DNA of 64,000 bases, taken from Polaribacter sp. WD7 (GTDB lineage: Bacteria > Bacteroidota > Bacteroidia > Flavobacteriales > Flavobacteriaceae). The position numbers were made by a program, and so were the translations under genes. The notes beneath the pieces were generated by a model. The model did not search any database. It saw only the letters and a list, made by a program, of their open reading frames with translations, and was not told the DNA's origin. Where the stretch lies: NCBI RefSeq assembly GCF_003335085.1, contig NZ_QPEJ01000018.1, forward strand, positions 310,001 through 374,000. Direction: 5' to 3'. This document shows positions 54,526-61,826 of the stretch, piece after piece. The number at the start of each line of letters is the position of its first letter. The first letter of the stretch is position 1.

Positions 54526-54585
54526 TAAATATTATAGAAAATAAACGATTTTTAATGTTATTTTAAATTTCAAATAAAGGTTAAA

Positions 54586-55992
54586 ATGATTATAGAACAA
54601 ATTTATACAGGCTGTTTAGCTCAAGGAGCATACTTTATAGAAAGTAATGGAGAGGTTGCTATTGTAGATCCTCTTAGAGAAGTACAAGACTATATAGATA
54701 AAGCTACTAAAAATAATGCTAAAATCAAATATATTTTTGAAACTCATTTTCATGCAGATTTTGTGAGTGGACATGTAACATTGGCAGAAAAAACAGGAGC
54801 TCAAATTGTATATGGTCCGTCAGCAAAAACAAATTTTGATGCCATAATAGCCCAAGACAATCAAATCTTTAAAGTAGGAGATATCACTATTACAGTATTG
54901 CATACACCAGGACATACTATGGAAAGTTCTTGTTTTTTATTAAAAGACAAAAATGGAAAAGATCATGCATTGTTTAGTGGAGATACATTATTTTTAGGTG
55001 ATGTTGGACGTCCAGATTTAGCACAAAAAGGAAAACTAACAGAAAAAGATTTAGCGGGTTTTTTGTACGATAGTTTACGCAATAAGGTAATGACGTTAGC
55101 AGATGATGTTATTGTTTATCCTGCTCACGGGGCAGGTTCTGCTTGTGGTAAAAATTTAAGTAAAGAAACTGTAGGAACTATTGGAGAACAAAAGAAAACC
55201 AATTATGCTTTAAGATTAGATATGACCAGAACAGAGTTTATTACAGAAGTTACAGATGGTTTGTTACCTCCTCCAGCATATTTTCCATTAAATGTGAAAC
55301 TTAATAAAGAAGGTTATAAAGATGTAGATGATGTTATTAAAAACAGTGCAAAACCTTTGTCTATAGATGAATTTGAACATATAGCAAATAAAACTGATGC
55401 TGTAATCTTAGATGTTCGTCACCAAACCGAATTTGTAAAAGGCTTTATTCCTCAGTCTATTTTTATTGGAATTGATGGCGGATTTGCTCCTTGGGTAGGT
55501 GCATTAATTAAAGATATTAATCAACCAATCTTGTTAGTAACCCCAGAAAATAAAGAAGAAGATACTATAACTCGCCTATCTAGAGTTGGTTTTGATAATG
55601 TGTTAGGATATTTAGCAGGTAGTTTTGAGTCTTGGAAAAAATCGGGCAAAGAAATAGATACTTTACAATCTGTTTCTGCAGATGTTTTAGAGCAAAAAAT
55701 AAAAGAAAATAATGCTGTTTTTGATGTTAGAAAACCAGGAGAATTTATAAAAGAACATATTAGAGTTGCAGAAAATACACCTTTAGATTTCTTAAATCAC
55801 CATATTTCAGAATTTCCTAAAAAAGAAAATTTTTACGTGCATTGTGCTGGTGGATATCGCTCAGTTATCGCAGCATCTATTTTAAAAGCACGTGGTTTTC
55901 ATAACGTTATTGATGTATCAGGAGGTTATGCGGCTATTAGAAAAACGAATATAGACAGAACAGATGAGGTTTGTCCTTCAACATTAAAATAA
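54586..55992 (+). CDS. Persulfide dioxygenase-like MBL fused to two rhodanese domains
   Basis: This 468-residue protein joins a metallo-beta-lactamase domain (residues ~1-250) of the ETHE1/persulfide dioxygenase type with two rhodanese domains. Metal ligands are in FETHFHADFVSGH, HTPGHTMESSCF, LFSGDTLFLGDVGRPDL and YPAHGAGSACGK. The first rhodanese domain (VILDVRHQTEFVKGFIPQS) lacks a cysteine at the active-site position (LLVTPENKEED). The second (AVFDVRKPGEFIKEHI) keeps it in YVHCAGGYRSVIAA. The enzyme should oxidise glutathione or low-molecular-weight persulfide to sulfite. It follows the SulP gene by ~60 bases and precedes a small lipoprotein-like ORF. Confidence 0.92.
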   Translation: MIIEQIYTGCLAQGAYFIESNGEVAIVDPLREVQDYIDKATKNNAKIKYIFETHFHADFVSGHVTLAEKTGAQIVYGPSAKTNFDAIIAQDNQIFKVGDITITVLHTPGHTMESSCFLLKDKNGKDHALFSGDTLFLGDVGRPDLAQKGKLTEKDLAGFLYDSLRNKVMTLADDVIVYPAHGAGSACGKNLSKETVGTIGEQKKTNYALRLDMTRTEFITEVTDGLLPPPAYFPLNVKLNKEGYKDVDDVIKNSAKPLSIDEFEHIANKTDAVILDVRHQTEFVKGFIPQSIFIGIDGGFAPWVGALIKDINQPILLVTPENKEEDTITRLSRVGFDNVLGYLAGSFESWKKSGKEIDTLQSVSADVLEQKIKENNAVFDVRKPGEFIKEHIRVAENTPLDFLNHHISEFPKKENFYVHCAGGYRSVIAASILKARGFHNVIDVSGGYAAIRKTNIDRTDEVCPSTLK

Positions 55993-55996
55993 AAAT

Positions 55997-56092
55997 ATGA
56001 AAAATTGGATGTATTTGGTTTTTTCAAGTTTACTAGTTTTATGTTGTATACAACAGGAAGCACTATACCCTAATAGTCATCATCGGTTTTAA
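55997..56092 (+). CDS. Small lipoprotein-like ORF, possibly a truncated remnant
   Basis: The ORF starts at an ATG five bases after the dioxygenase-rhodanese stop and encodes only 31 residues. It opens MKNWMYLVFSSLLVLCCIQQ, a short signal peptide with a lipobox (LVLC), then ends after about 15 polar residues, ...NSHHRF. The end overlaps the 3' end of the convergent usp gene by 30 bases. Such a start looks like that of a longer lipoprotein, for example a small sulfurtransferase-type protein, so I suspect truncation by a deletion that joined it to usp. Alternatively it is a genuine very small lipoprotein. Function is unknown. Confidence 0.35.
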   Translation: MKNWMYLVFSSLLVLCCIQQEALYPNSHHRF

Positions 56093-56890
56093 TGCATTTT
56101 TTGATAAATTTTTGGTAACGCTCCCTGTAAATAAGTGTGCTAAACCACTTCTACCATGGGTACTTAAGGTAATTAAATCGGCTTTTATTTCTCTAGAAAA
56201 ATTTAAAATTCCTTTTTCTACAGAAACATCGCTATAAATATTAATTTTAGATTTAGAGAGTTTAAAATCTGCAATAAATTCTTTTATTTTTCGCTTCGCT
56301 TCTGCTGTAGATTCAAAGTTAGATGGCGTATTTATTTTTACTAAATGAATGCTGCTATTAAAAATAGATGCAAAATCAATAAATTTTTGAAATACCTCTG
56401 TATTCTCTTTTTTAAAATTTGAGGCAAAAACTAATTTTTTTAGTTTACATTTTTTTTCATCCTTTTTTACAACAAGCACAGGTATGTGAGAACTACGCAC
56501 TACTTTTTCTGTATTAGAACCAATTATAATTTCTTCAAATTCAGAATGTCCTTTAGATCCCATTATAATCATATCTGTATCAATCTTATTAGCATATTTT
56601 TGAATTCCTTCAAAAGGATTGTTCAGTTTTATAAAATATTTGACATCAATTGTAACATCAAAAAAATCATTTTTAAAAGAAAGTACTTTTTCTCTAACTT
56701 TTCTCAAATACAACATACTTTCAGGAATACTAAATCTACTTCCAGCACCCATGTCTACAACTCCTTTTGGCAGTTCAATAAGGTGTAGTAAATACACAGT
56801 TGCTTTTGTGTCTTTGGCTATTCTTGCCGCCATTTTTGCAGCATATTCAGAAGTCTTAGAAAAATCTATGGGAACTAAAATTTTTTTCAT
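56063..56890 (-). CDS. Universal stress protein, tandem Usp domains
   Basis: This 275-residue cytoplasmic protein has two UspA domains. The first runs from MKKILVPIDFSKTSEYAAKMAARIA to about residue 145, with the nucleotide-binding motif MGSKGHSEFEEIIIGSNTEKVV. The second continues with KLKKLVFASNFKKENTEVFQKFIDFA and ends with THGRSGLAHLFTGSVTKNLSKNA, again a G-x2-G-x9-G(S) ATP-binding pattern. It likely binds ATP and responds to stress or low energy. The tandem form is common in Bacteroidota. It is convergent with the SulP-dioxygenase genes and divergent from the rimP operon. Confidence 0.9.
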   Translation of the reverse strand: MKKILVPIDFSKTSEYAAKMAARIAKDTKATVYLLHLIELPKGVVDMGAGSRFSIPESMLYLRKVREKVLSFKNDFFDVTIDVKYFIKLNNPFEGIQKYANKIDTDMIIMGSKGHSEFEEIIIGSNTEKVVRSSHIPVLVVKKDEKKCKLKKLVFASNFKKENTEVFQKFIDFASIFNSSIHLVKINTPSNFESTAEAKRKIKEFIADFKLSKSKINIYSDVSVEKGILNFSREIKADLITLSTHGRSGLAHLFTGSVTKNLSKNALKPMMTIRV

Positions 56891-56959
56891 AATACAAAAT
56901 ATTTTTAGTTAATACTATCCTACTTACAATTTACAAAAAATAAATGACTTAAAGTTAAT

Positions 56960-56989
56960 TTGGTAAATGCCAAAGATTTAGTATATTTG
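56960..56989 (+). promoter_or_regulatory. Promoter of the rimP-nusA-infB operon
   Basis: A TTG at 56960-56962 (-33 element), a 19-base spacer and TATATTTG at 56982-56989 (-7 box) fit the Bacteroidota sigma consensus TTG-N17-23-TAnnTTTG closely. This is the best complete promoter in the window. Confidence 0.75.
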
Positions 56990-57018
56990 CACCGAAAATT
57001 AAGGATAAATGATAAGGA

Positions 57019-57046
57019 AGGGGACTTGAAAGTCCCCTCTTTTTAT
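57019..57046 (+). terminator. Terminator-like hairpin in the rimP leader (possible attenuator)
   Basis: AGGGGACTT, a two-base loop (or a 4-base loop with an 8-bp stem) and AAGTCCCCT are followed by CTTTTTATACTTTTTTTT. The G+C-rich stem stands out in this A+T-rich sequence and lies between the promoter (-7 box at 56982) and the rimP ATG at 57067. It has the form of an intrinsic terminator inside the leader. Confidence 0.65.
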
Positions 57047-57066
57047 ACTTTTTTTTAAGAAAAAAA

Positions 57067-57528
57067 ATGAACGAGAGCAGAGTAAGAGAATTAGTAGACG
57101 AAGCCTTATTGGAGAATGAATCTTTATTTTTAATAGATTTATCAATCTCATCAGACAATAAGATAAAAGTTACGGTAGATGGAGATCATGGGGTTCCGCT
57201 AAGCGAATGTGTTAGAATTAGCAGAAACGTAGAGCATAATTTAGATAGAGAGTCAGAGGATTTTTCACTAGAAGTAACAACACCAGATATTTCAAGGCCA
57301 CTCTCAGAAACGAGACAATACAAAAAGAATATAGACAGAATTCTTAAAGTAAAAACGCAAGAAGAAGAATTTGAAGGGACTTTAATAGAAGCTGATGATA
57401 ATAACATTGTATTAAAGTGGAAAACAAGAGAACCAAAACCAATTGGAAAAGGTAAAGTTACGGTTGAAAAAACAGCAACCATAGCCTATACAAATATTAA
57501 AGAAGCAAAAGTGAAGATTGTATTTTAA
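57067..57528 (+). CDS. rimP: Ribosome maturation factor RimP
   Basis: This cytoplasmic protein of 153 residues helps assemble the 30S subunit. The N-terminal domain has RELVDEALLENESLFLIDLSIS, and the hinge region CVRISRNVEHNLDRESEDFSLEVTTPDISRPLSETRQYKKNIDRIL is diagnostic, here with the SPG motif replaced by TPDIS. The C-terminal SH3-like domain follows. It is the first gene of rimP-nusA-infB, a conserved arrangement, and ends 12 bases before nusA. A terminator-like hairpin sits in its leader. Confidence 0.93.
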   Translation: MNESRVRELVDEALLENESLFLIDLSISSDNKIKVTVDGDHGVPLSECVRISRNVEHNLDRESEDFSLEVTTPDISRPLSETRQYKKNIDRILKVKTQEEEFEGTLIEADDNNIVLKWKTREPKPIGKGKVTVEKTATIAYTNIKEAKVKIVF

Positions 57529-57540
57529 GCAAAGAATGAA

Positions 57541-58797
57541 ATGGAGAATATAGCATTAATTGATTCGTTTTCAGAATTTAAAGATAACAAAAGTATAGAC
57601 AGAGTAACACTAATGTCTATTTTAGAAGAAGTATTTAGAGCTGCCTTAAAACGTAAGTTCGGGTCAGATGAAAATTTTGATATTATCATAAACCCAGACA
57701 AAGGAGATTTAGAGATTTGGAGAAATAGAGTGGTAGTTGCAGATGGTTTTTCTGAAGATGATAACGAAGAAATCGAATTAAGTGAAGCAAGAAAAATTGA
57801 ACCAGATTTTGAAATTGGTGAAGATGTTTCTGAAGAAGTAAAACTAATCGATTTAGGAAGAAGAGCAATTTTAGCATTGCGTCAAAATTTAATTTCTAAA
57901 ATATACGAGCATGATAGTACCAATATCTTTAAACAATTTAAAGATTTAGAAGGAGAATTATTTAGTGCAGAAGTGCATCATATTCGTCATAACGCAATTA
58001 TTTTATTGGATGATGAAGGTAACGAAATTGTATTGCCTAAGAGTGAGCAAATTCGTTCAGATTTCTTTAGAAAAGGAGATTCTGTAAGAGGTGTAATTAA
58101 ATCGGTAGAATTAAGAGGTAACAAACCGGCTATCATTTTATCCAGAACATCACCTATTTTCTTGACAAAATTATTTGAACAAGAAATTCCAGAGGTTTTT
58201 GATGGATTAATTACTGTAGAAGGAGTTGCAAGAATACCAGGAGAAAAAGCAAAAGTAGCTGTAGATTCTTATGATGATAGAATAGACCCTGTTGGTGCTT
58301 GTGTAGGTGTAAAAGGATCTCGTATTCATGGAATTGTACGCGAATTAGGAAATGAAAATATTGATGTAATCAATTACACAAAAAACGAACAATTGTTCAT
58401 TTCTAGAGCCTTAAGTCCTGCAAAAGTAACTTCTATGGAAATAGAAATGTATGAAGAAGAAAAAAATGGTAAAAAAGGACGTGTAAATGTACTTTTAAAA
58501 CCAGAAGAAGTTTCTAAAGCTATTGGTAGAGGTGGTGTAAACATTCGTTTGGCAAGTGAATTAACCAAATACGAAATAGACGTTCAAAGAGAAGGTTTAG
58601 AAGAAGAAGATGTAGAGTTAACAGAATTTGTTGACGAAATTGAAGATTGGATAATTGCAGAATTTAAAAATATTGGTTTAGATACTGCAAGAAGTGTGTT
58701 AGAAACTTCTGTAGCAGAACTGGTAAAAAGAACCGATTTAGAAGAAGAAACCATTATAGATGTTCAACGAATTTTAAAGGAAGAATTCGAAGACTAA
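57541..58797 (+). CDS. nusA: Transcription factor NusA
   Basis: This RNA-polymerase-associated factor controls pausing, termination and antitermination. It is 418 residues long. The N-terminal domain opens ENIALIDSFSEFKDNKSIDR and has VFRAALKRKFGSDENFDIIINPDKGDLEIWR. An S1 domain follows (residues ~130-205, HHIRHNAIILLDDEGNEIVLPKSEQIRSDFFRKGD). The KH1 domain has VDPVGACVGVKGSRI-like sequence (RIDPVGACVGVKGSRIHGIV) and KH2 has EVSKAIGRGGVNIRLASELT. The acidic C-terminal repeats of proteobacterial NusA are absent, as usual in this phylum. Confidence 0.95.
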   Translation: MENIALIDSFSEFKDNKSIDRVTLMSILEEVFRAALKRKFGSDENFDIIINPDKGDLEIWRNRVVVADGFSEDDNEEIELSEARKIEPDFEIGEDVSEEVKLIDLGRRAILALRQNLISKIYEHDSTNIFKQFKDLEGELFSAEVHHIRHNAIILLDDEGNEIVLPKSEQIRSDFFRKGDSVRGVIKSVELRGNKPAIILSRTSPIFLTKLFEQEIPEVFDGLITVEGVARIPGEKAKVAVDSYDDRIDPVGACVGVKGSRIHGIVRELGNENIDVINYTKNEQLFISRALSPAKVTSMEIEMYEEEKNGKKGRVNVLLKPEEVSKAIGRGGVNIRLASELTKYEIDVQREGLEEEDVELTEFVDEIEDWIIAEFKNIGLDTARSVLETSVAELVKRTDLEEETIIDVQRILKEEFED

Positions 58798-58858
58798 AGT
58801 ATAGTAAGAAATAAAGTAAAAAGTCATATTTTTACAAGTAATAAGTTAAAAAAAATAT

Positions 58859-61690
58859 ATGTCTGTAGGCAAAACAATGAGGCTTAATAAAGTGTTAAGA
58901 GAATTAAATATTTCTCTTGATAGAGCTGTCGAGTATTTAGCGGATAAGGGTCATGATATAGAAGCAAGACCAACCACTAAAATTACCGACAACGTTTATC
59001 AAGTACTACTTGACGGCTTTGAAACAGACGCAAACAAAAAAGCTGCGTCTAAAGAAGTTGGAGAGGAAAAACGTAAAGAGAAAGAAGCAATTCGTTTAGA
59101 ACTTGAAGCTAAATTAGAAAAGAAAAGAGCAGAAGAAGAGAAGAAAGAAGAAGTTTTAAAAGCCAAAGCAGATAAATTGGAGTTTAAAACTGTTGGTAAA
59201 ATTGACATTGATAATGTAGGCAAAAAACCTGCAGAAAAAGTTGAAGAGCCAGTTAAAGAGGAACCAAAAGAGGTTAAAGAAGAACCTAAAAAAGAAGCTC
59301 CAAAGCAAGAAGAGGTTAAAGTAGTAGAAGCTAAAGCTCCAAAACTTGAAGGTTTAAAAGTCATTAAGAAAATTACAGAAACCCCAAAGGTAGCTCCAAA
59401 AAAGGAAAAAGAAGAACAACCTAAACCTGTAGCTAAAGAAACGCCAAAGCAGGCAGAAGAGAAAAAAGTAGAAAAAAAGGAAGAGGTTACTCCAGAAAAT
59501 GCAGAGACTATTAAAACTCAGTATAAAAAACTTGATGGACCAAACTTTACAGGTAAGAAAATTGATTTAAAGCAATTTGAAAGACCAAAAAAGAAAAAAG
59601 AAGAGAAAAAAGATACTGCAGGTAATTCAGATACAAAAAGAAAACGTAAAAGAATTAGCAAACCAGCAGCTGGAGGTTCTAGTGGAGGAAATCAAAGAGG
59701 AGGTCAAAACAATAGAGGCGGTCAAGGAAATAGATTTAACAAAGGTAGAGGAGCAAACAGACCAGCAGCTGTTAAAAAAGAAGAACCAACAGAAGCAGAA
59801 ATCCAAAAGCAAGTTAGAGAAACACTAGAGAAGCTTCAAGGTAAATCTTCTAAAGGTAAAGGTGCAAAATACCGTAGAAATAAAAGAGATGCACACAGAG
59901 AACAAACAGAAGCAGAGTTAGAAGCACAAGCATTAGATAATAAAATATTAAAAGTAACAGAATTTGTTACTGTTAGTGAAGTAGCAACCATGATGGAGGT
60001 TCCTGTAACCGATATCATTTCTTCTTGTATGATGCTAGGTATGATGGTAACCATGAATCAGCGATTAGATGCAGAAACATTGGTTATTGTTGCAGAAGAA
60101 TTCAACTATAAAGTAGAGTTTATTGGAGCAGAGGTAGAAGAAGCTATAGAAGAAGTAGAAGACAAACCAGAAGATTTACAAAAACGTGCGCCAATTATTA
60201 CGGTAATGGGTCACGTAGATCACGGTAAAACATCTTTGCTAGATTATATTAGAAATGCAAATATAGTAGATGGTGAAAGTGGAGGAATCACGCAACATAT
60301 TGGAGCCTATTCAGTAAATGTAGGTGATGAAAAAATAGCATTTTTAGATACACCCGGTCACGAGGCTTTTACAGCAATGCGTGCACGTGGAGCGCAGGTT
60401 ACAGATTTAGTAATTATTGTAGCAGCAGCTGATGATGATGTAATGCCGCAAACGAAAGAGGCAATTTCTCACGCACAAGCAGCAGGAGTTCCTATTATTT
60501 TTGCAATCAACAAAATTGATAAACCAAATGCAAATCCAGATAACGTAAAAACACAACTTTCTTCAATGAACTTATTGATTGAAGAATGGGGTGGTAACAT
60601 ACAATCTCAAGATATTTCAGCAAAAACGGGTCAAGGAATAGATGAACTGCTAGAAAAAGTATTGTTAGAAGCAGAGGTTTTAGAATTAAAAGCCAACCCT
60701 AATAAAAATGCTGTTGGAGCAGTTGTAGAAGCACAATTAGATAAAGGACGTGGATATGTAACTACTATTTTAGTACAAGGAGGTACCCTAAAAATAGGAG
60801 ATTATATCTTAGCTGGAAAAAATAGTGGTAAGGTTAAAGCCATGTTTGATGATAAAGGTAAAAAACTTAAAGTTGCTGGACCATCAACACCAGTATCTAT
60901 ATTAGGTTTAGATGGAGCACCTCAAGCAGGTGATAAATTTATCGTTTTTGATGATGAAAGAGAGGCAAAACAAATTGCTACAAAACGTTCTCAATTACAA
61001 CGTGAGCAATCTGTGAGAACTCAAAAAACATTAACACTAGATGAAATTGGTCGTAGAATTGCGTTAGGAGACTTTAAAGAATTAAATATTATCCTTAAAG
61101 GAGATGTAGATGGTTCTGTAGAGGCATTAACCAACTCTTTCCAAAAATTATCAACAGAAGAAATTCAAGTTAATATTTTACACAAAGGTGTAGGTGCTAT
61201 TACTGAGTCTGATGTATTATTAGCAACAGCTTCAGATGCAATTATTGTTGGGTTTAATGTACGTCCGCAAGGAAATGCAAGAGCCGTAGCAGACAAAGAA
61301 GAAGTAGATATCAGAACATACTCTATCATCTATGATGCCATTAACGACTTAAAAGACGCCATGGAAGGAATGTTATCTCCTGAAATGAAAGAAGAAGTTA
61401 CAGGTAATGTAGAAATTAGAGAAGTGTACAAAATCTCTAAAGTAGGTAATATTGCAGGTTGTATGGTAATGTCTGGTAAAATCTATAGAGATTCGAAAGT
61501 ACGTATTATTAGAGACGGTATTGTAGTACATGATGGAGTCTTAACCTCTTTAAAACGTTTTAAAGATGATGTTAAAGAAGTAGCAAAAGGTTATGATTGT
61601 GGACTTCAAATTAAAGGATATAATGATATTCAAGAAGGTGATGTAATTGAAGCTTATCAAGAAGTTGCTGTAAAGAAAAAGTTGAAATAA
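58859..61690 (+). CDS. infB: Translation initiation factor IF-2
   Basis: This GTPase places initiator tRNA on the 30S subunit. At 943 residues it has the long variable N-terminus typical of Bacteroidota. An IF2-N domain ([20 protein letters not shown]) comes first, then a Lys/Glu/Pro-rich linker (~residues 65-240), a Gly/Arg-rich stretch ([19 protein letters not shown]) and a second IF2-N-like domain ([30 protein letters not shown]). The G domain has [14 protein letters not shown] (about residue 451), [10 protein letters not shown] and [13 protein letters not shown]. The C-terminal domains end in [17 protein letters not shown]. It is the last gene of the operon. Confidence 0.96.
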   Translation: MSVGKTMRLNKVLRELNISLDRAVEYLADKGHDIEARPTTKITDNVYQVLLDGFETDANKKAASKEVGEEKRKEKEAIRLELEAKLEKKRAEEEKKEEVLKAKADKLEFKTVGKIDIDNVGKKPAEKVEEPVKEEPKEVKEEPKKEAPKQEEVKVVEAKAPKLEGLKVIKKITETPKVAPKKEKEEQPKPVAKETPKQAEEKKVEKKEEVTPENAETIKTQYKKLDGPNFTGKKIDLKQFERPKKKKEEKKDTAGNSDTKRKRKRISKPAAGGSSGGNQRGGQNNRGGQGNRFNKGRGANRPAAVKKEEPTEAEIQKQVRETLEKLQGKSSKGKGAKYRRNKRDAHREQTEAELEAQALDNKILKVTEFVTVSEVATMMEVPVTDIISSCMMLGMMVTMNQRLDAETLVIVAEEFNYKVEFIGAEVEEAIEEVEDKPEDLQKRAPIITVMGHVDHGKTSLLDYIRNANIVDGESGGITQHIGAYSVNVGDEKIAFLDTPGHEAFTAMRARGAQVTDLVIIVAAADDDVMPQTKEAISHAQAAGVPIIFAINKIDKPNANPDNVKTQLSSMNLLIEEWGGNIQSQDISAKTGQGIDELLEKVLLEAEVLELKANPNKNAVGAVVEAQLDKGRGYVTTILVQGGTLKIGDYILAGKNSGKVKAMFDDKGKKLKVAGPSTPVSILGLDGAPQAGDKFIVFDDEREAKQIATKRSQLQREQSVRTQKTLTLDEIGRRIALGDFKELNIILKGDVDGSVEALTNSFQKLSTEEIQVNILHKGVGAITESDVLLATASDAIIVGFNVRPQGNARAVADKEEVDIRTYSIIYDAINDLKDAMEGMLSPEMKEEVTGNVEIREVYKISKVGNIAGCMVMSGKIYRDSKVRIIRDGIVVHDGVLTSLKRFKDDVKEVAKGYDCGLQIKGYNDIQEGDVIEAYQEVAVKKKLK

Positions 61691-61710
61691 AAACAACTTT
61701 AAACATTTAT

Positions 61711-61748
61711 AAAAATCGAGATTTCTTATACAAGAGATCTCGATTTTT
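61711..61748 (+). terminator. Rho-independent terminator after infB
   Basis: AAAAATCGAGAT and ATCTCGATTTTT form a 12-bp stem, extended inwards by TCTT/AAGA, and are followed by a T tract. The hairpin starts 20 bases after the infB stop. Confidence 0.8.
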
Positions 61749-61798
61749 TATATACCTATATTTTAATAGGGTTTATGTACTCTTTTATAGAATAACCG

Positions 61799-61806
61799 TA
61801 AATTTG
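61799..61806 (+). promoter_or_regulatory. -7 promoter box of leuS
   Basis: TAAATTTG matches TAnnTTTG, 20 bases before the leuS ATG and after the infB terminator. Confidence 0.5.
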
Positions 61807-61826
61807 CATCCTTAAACGAATAGACG

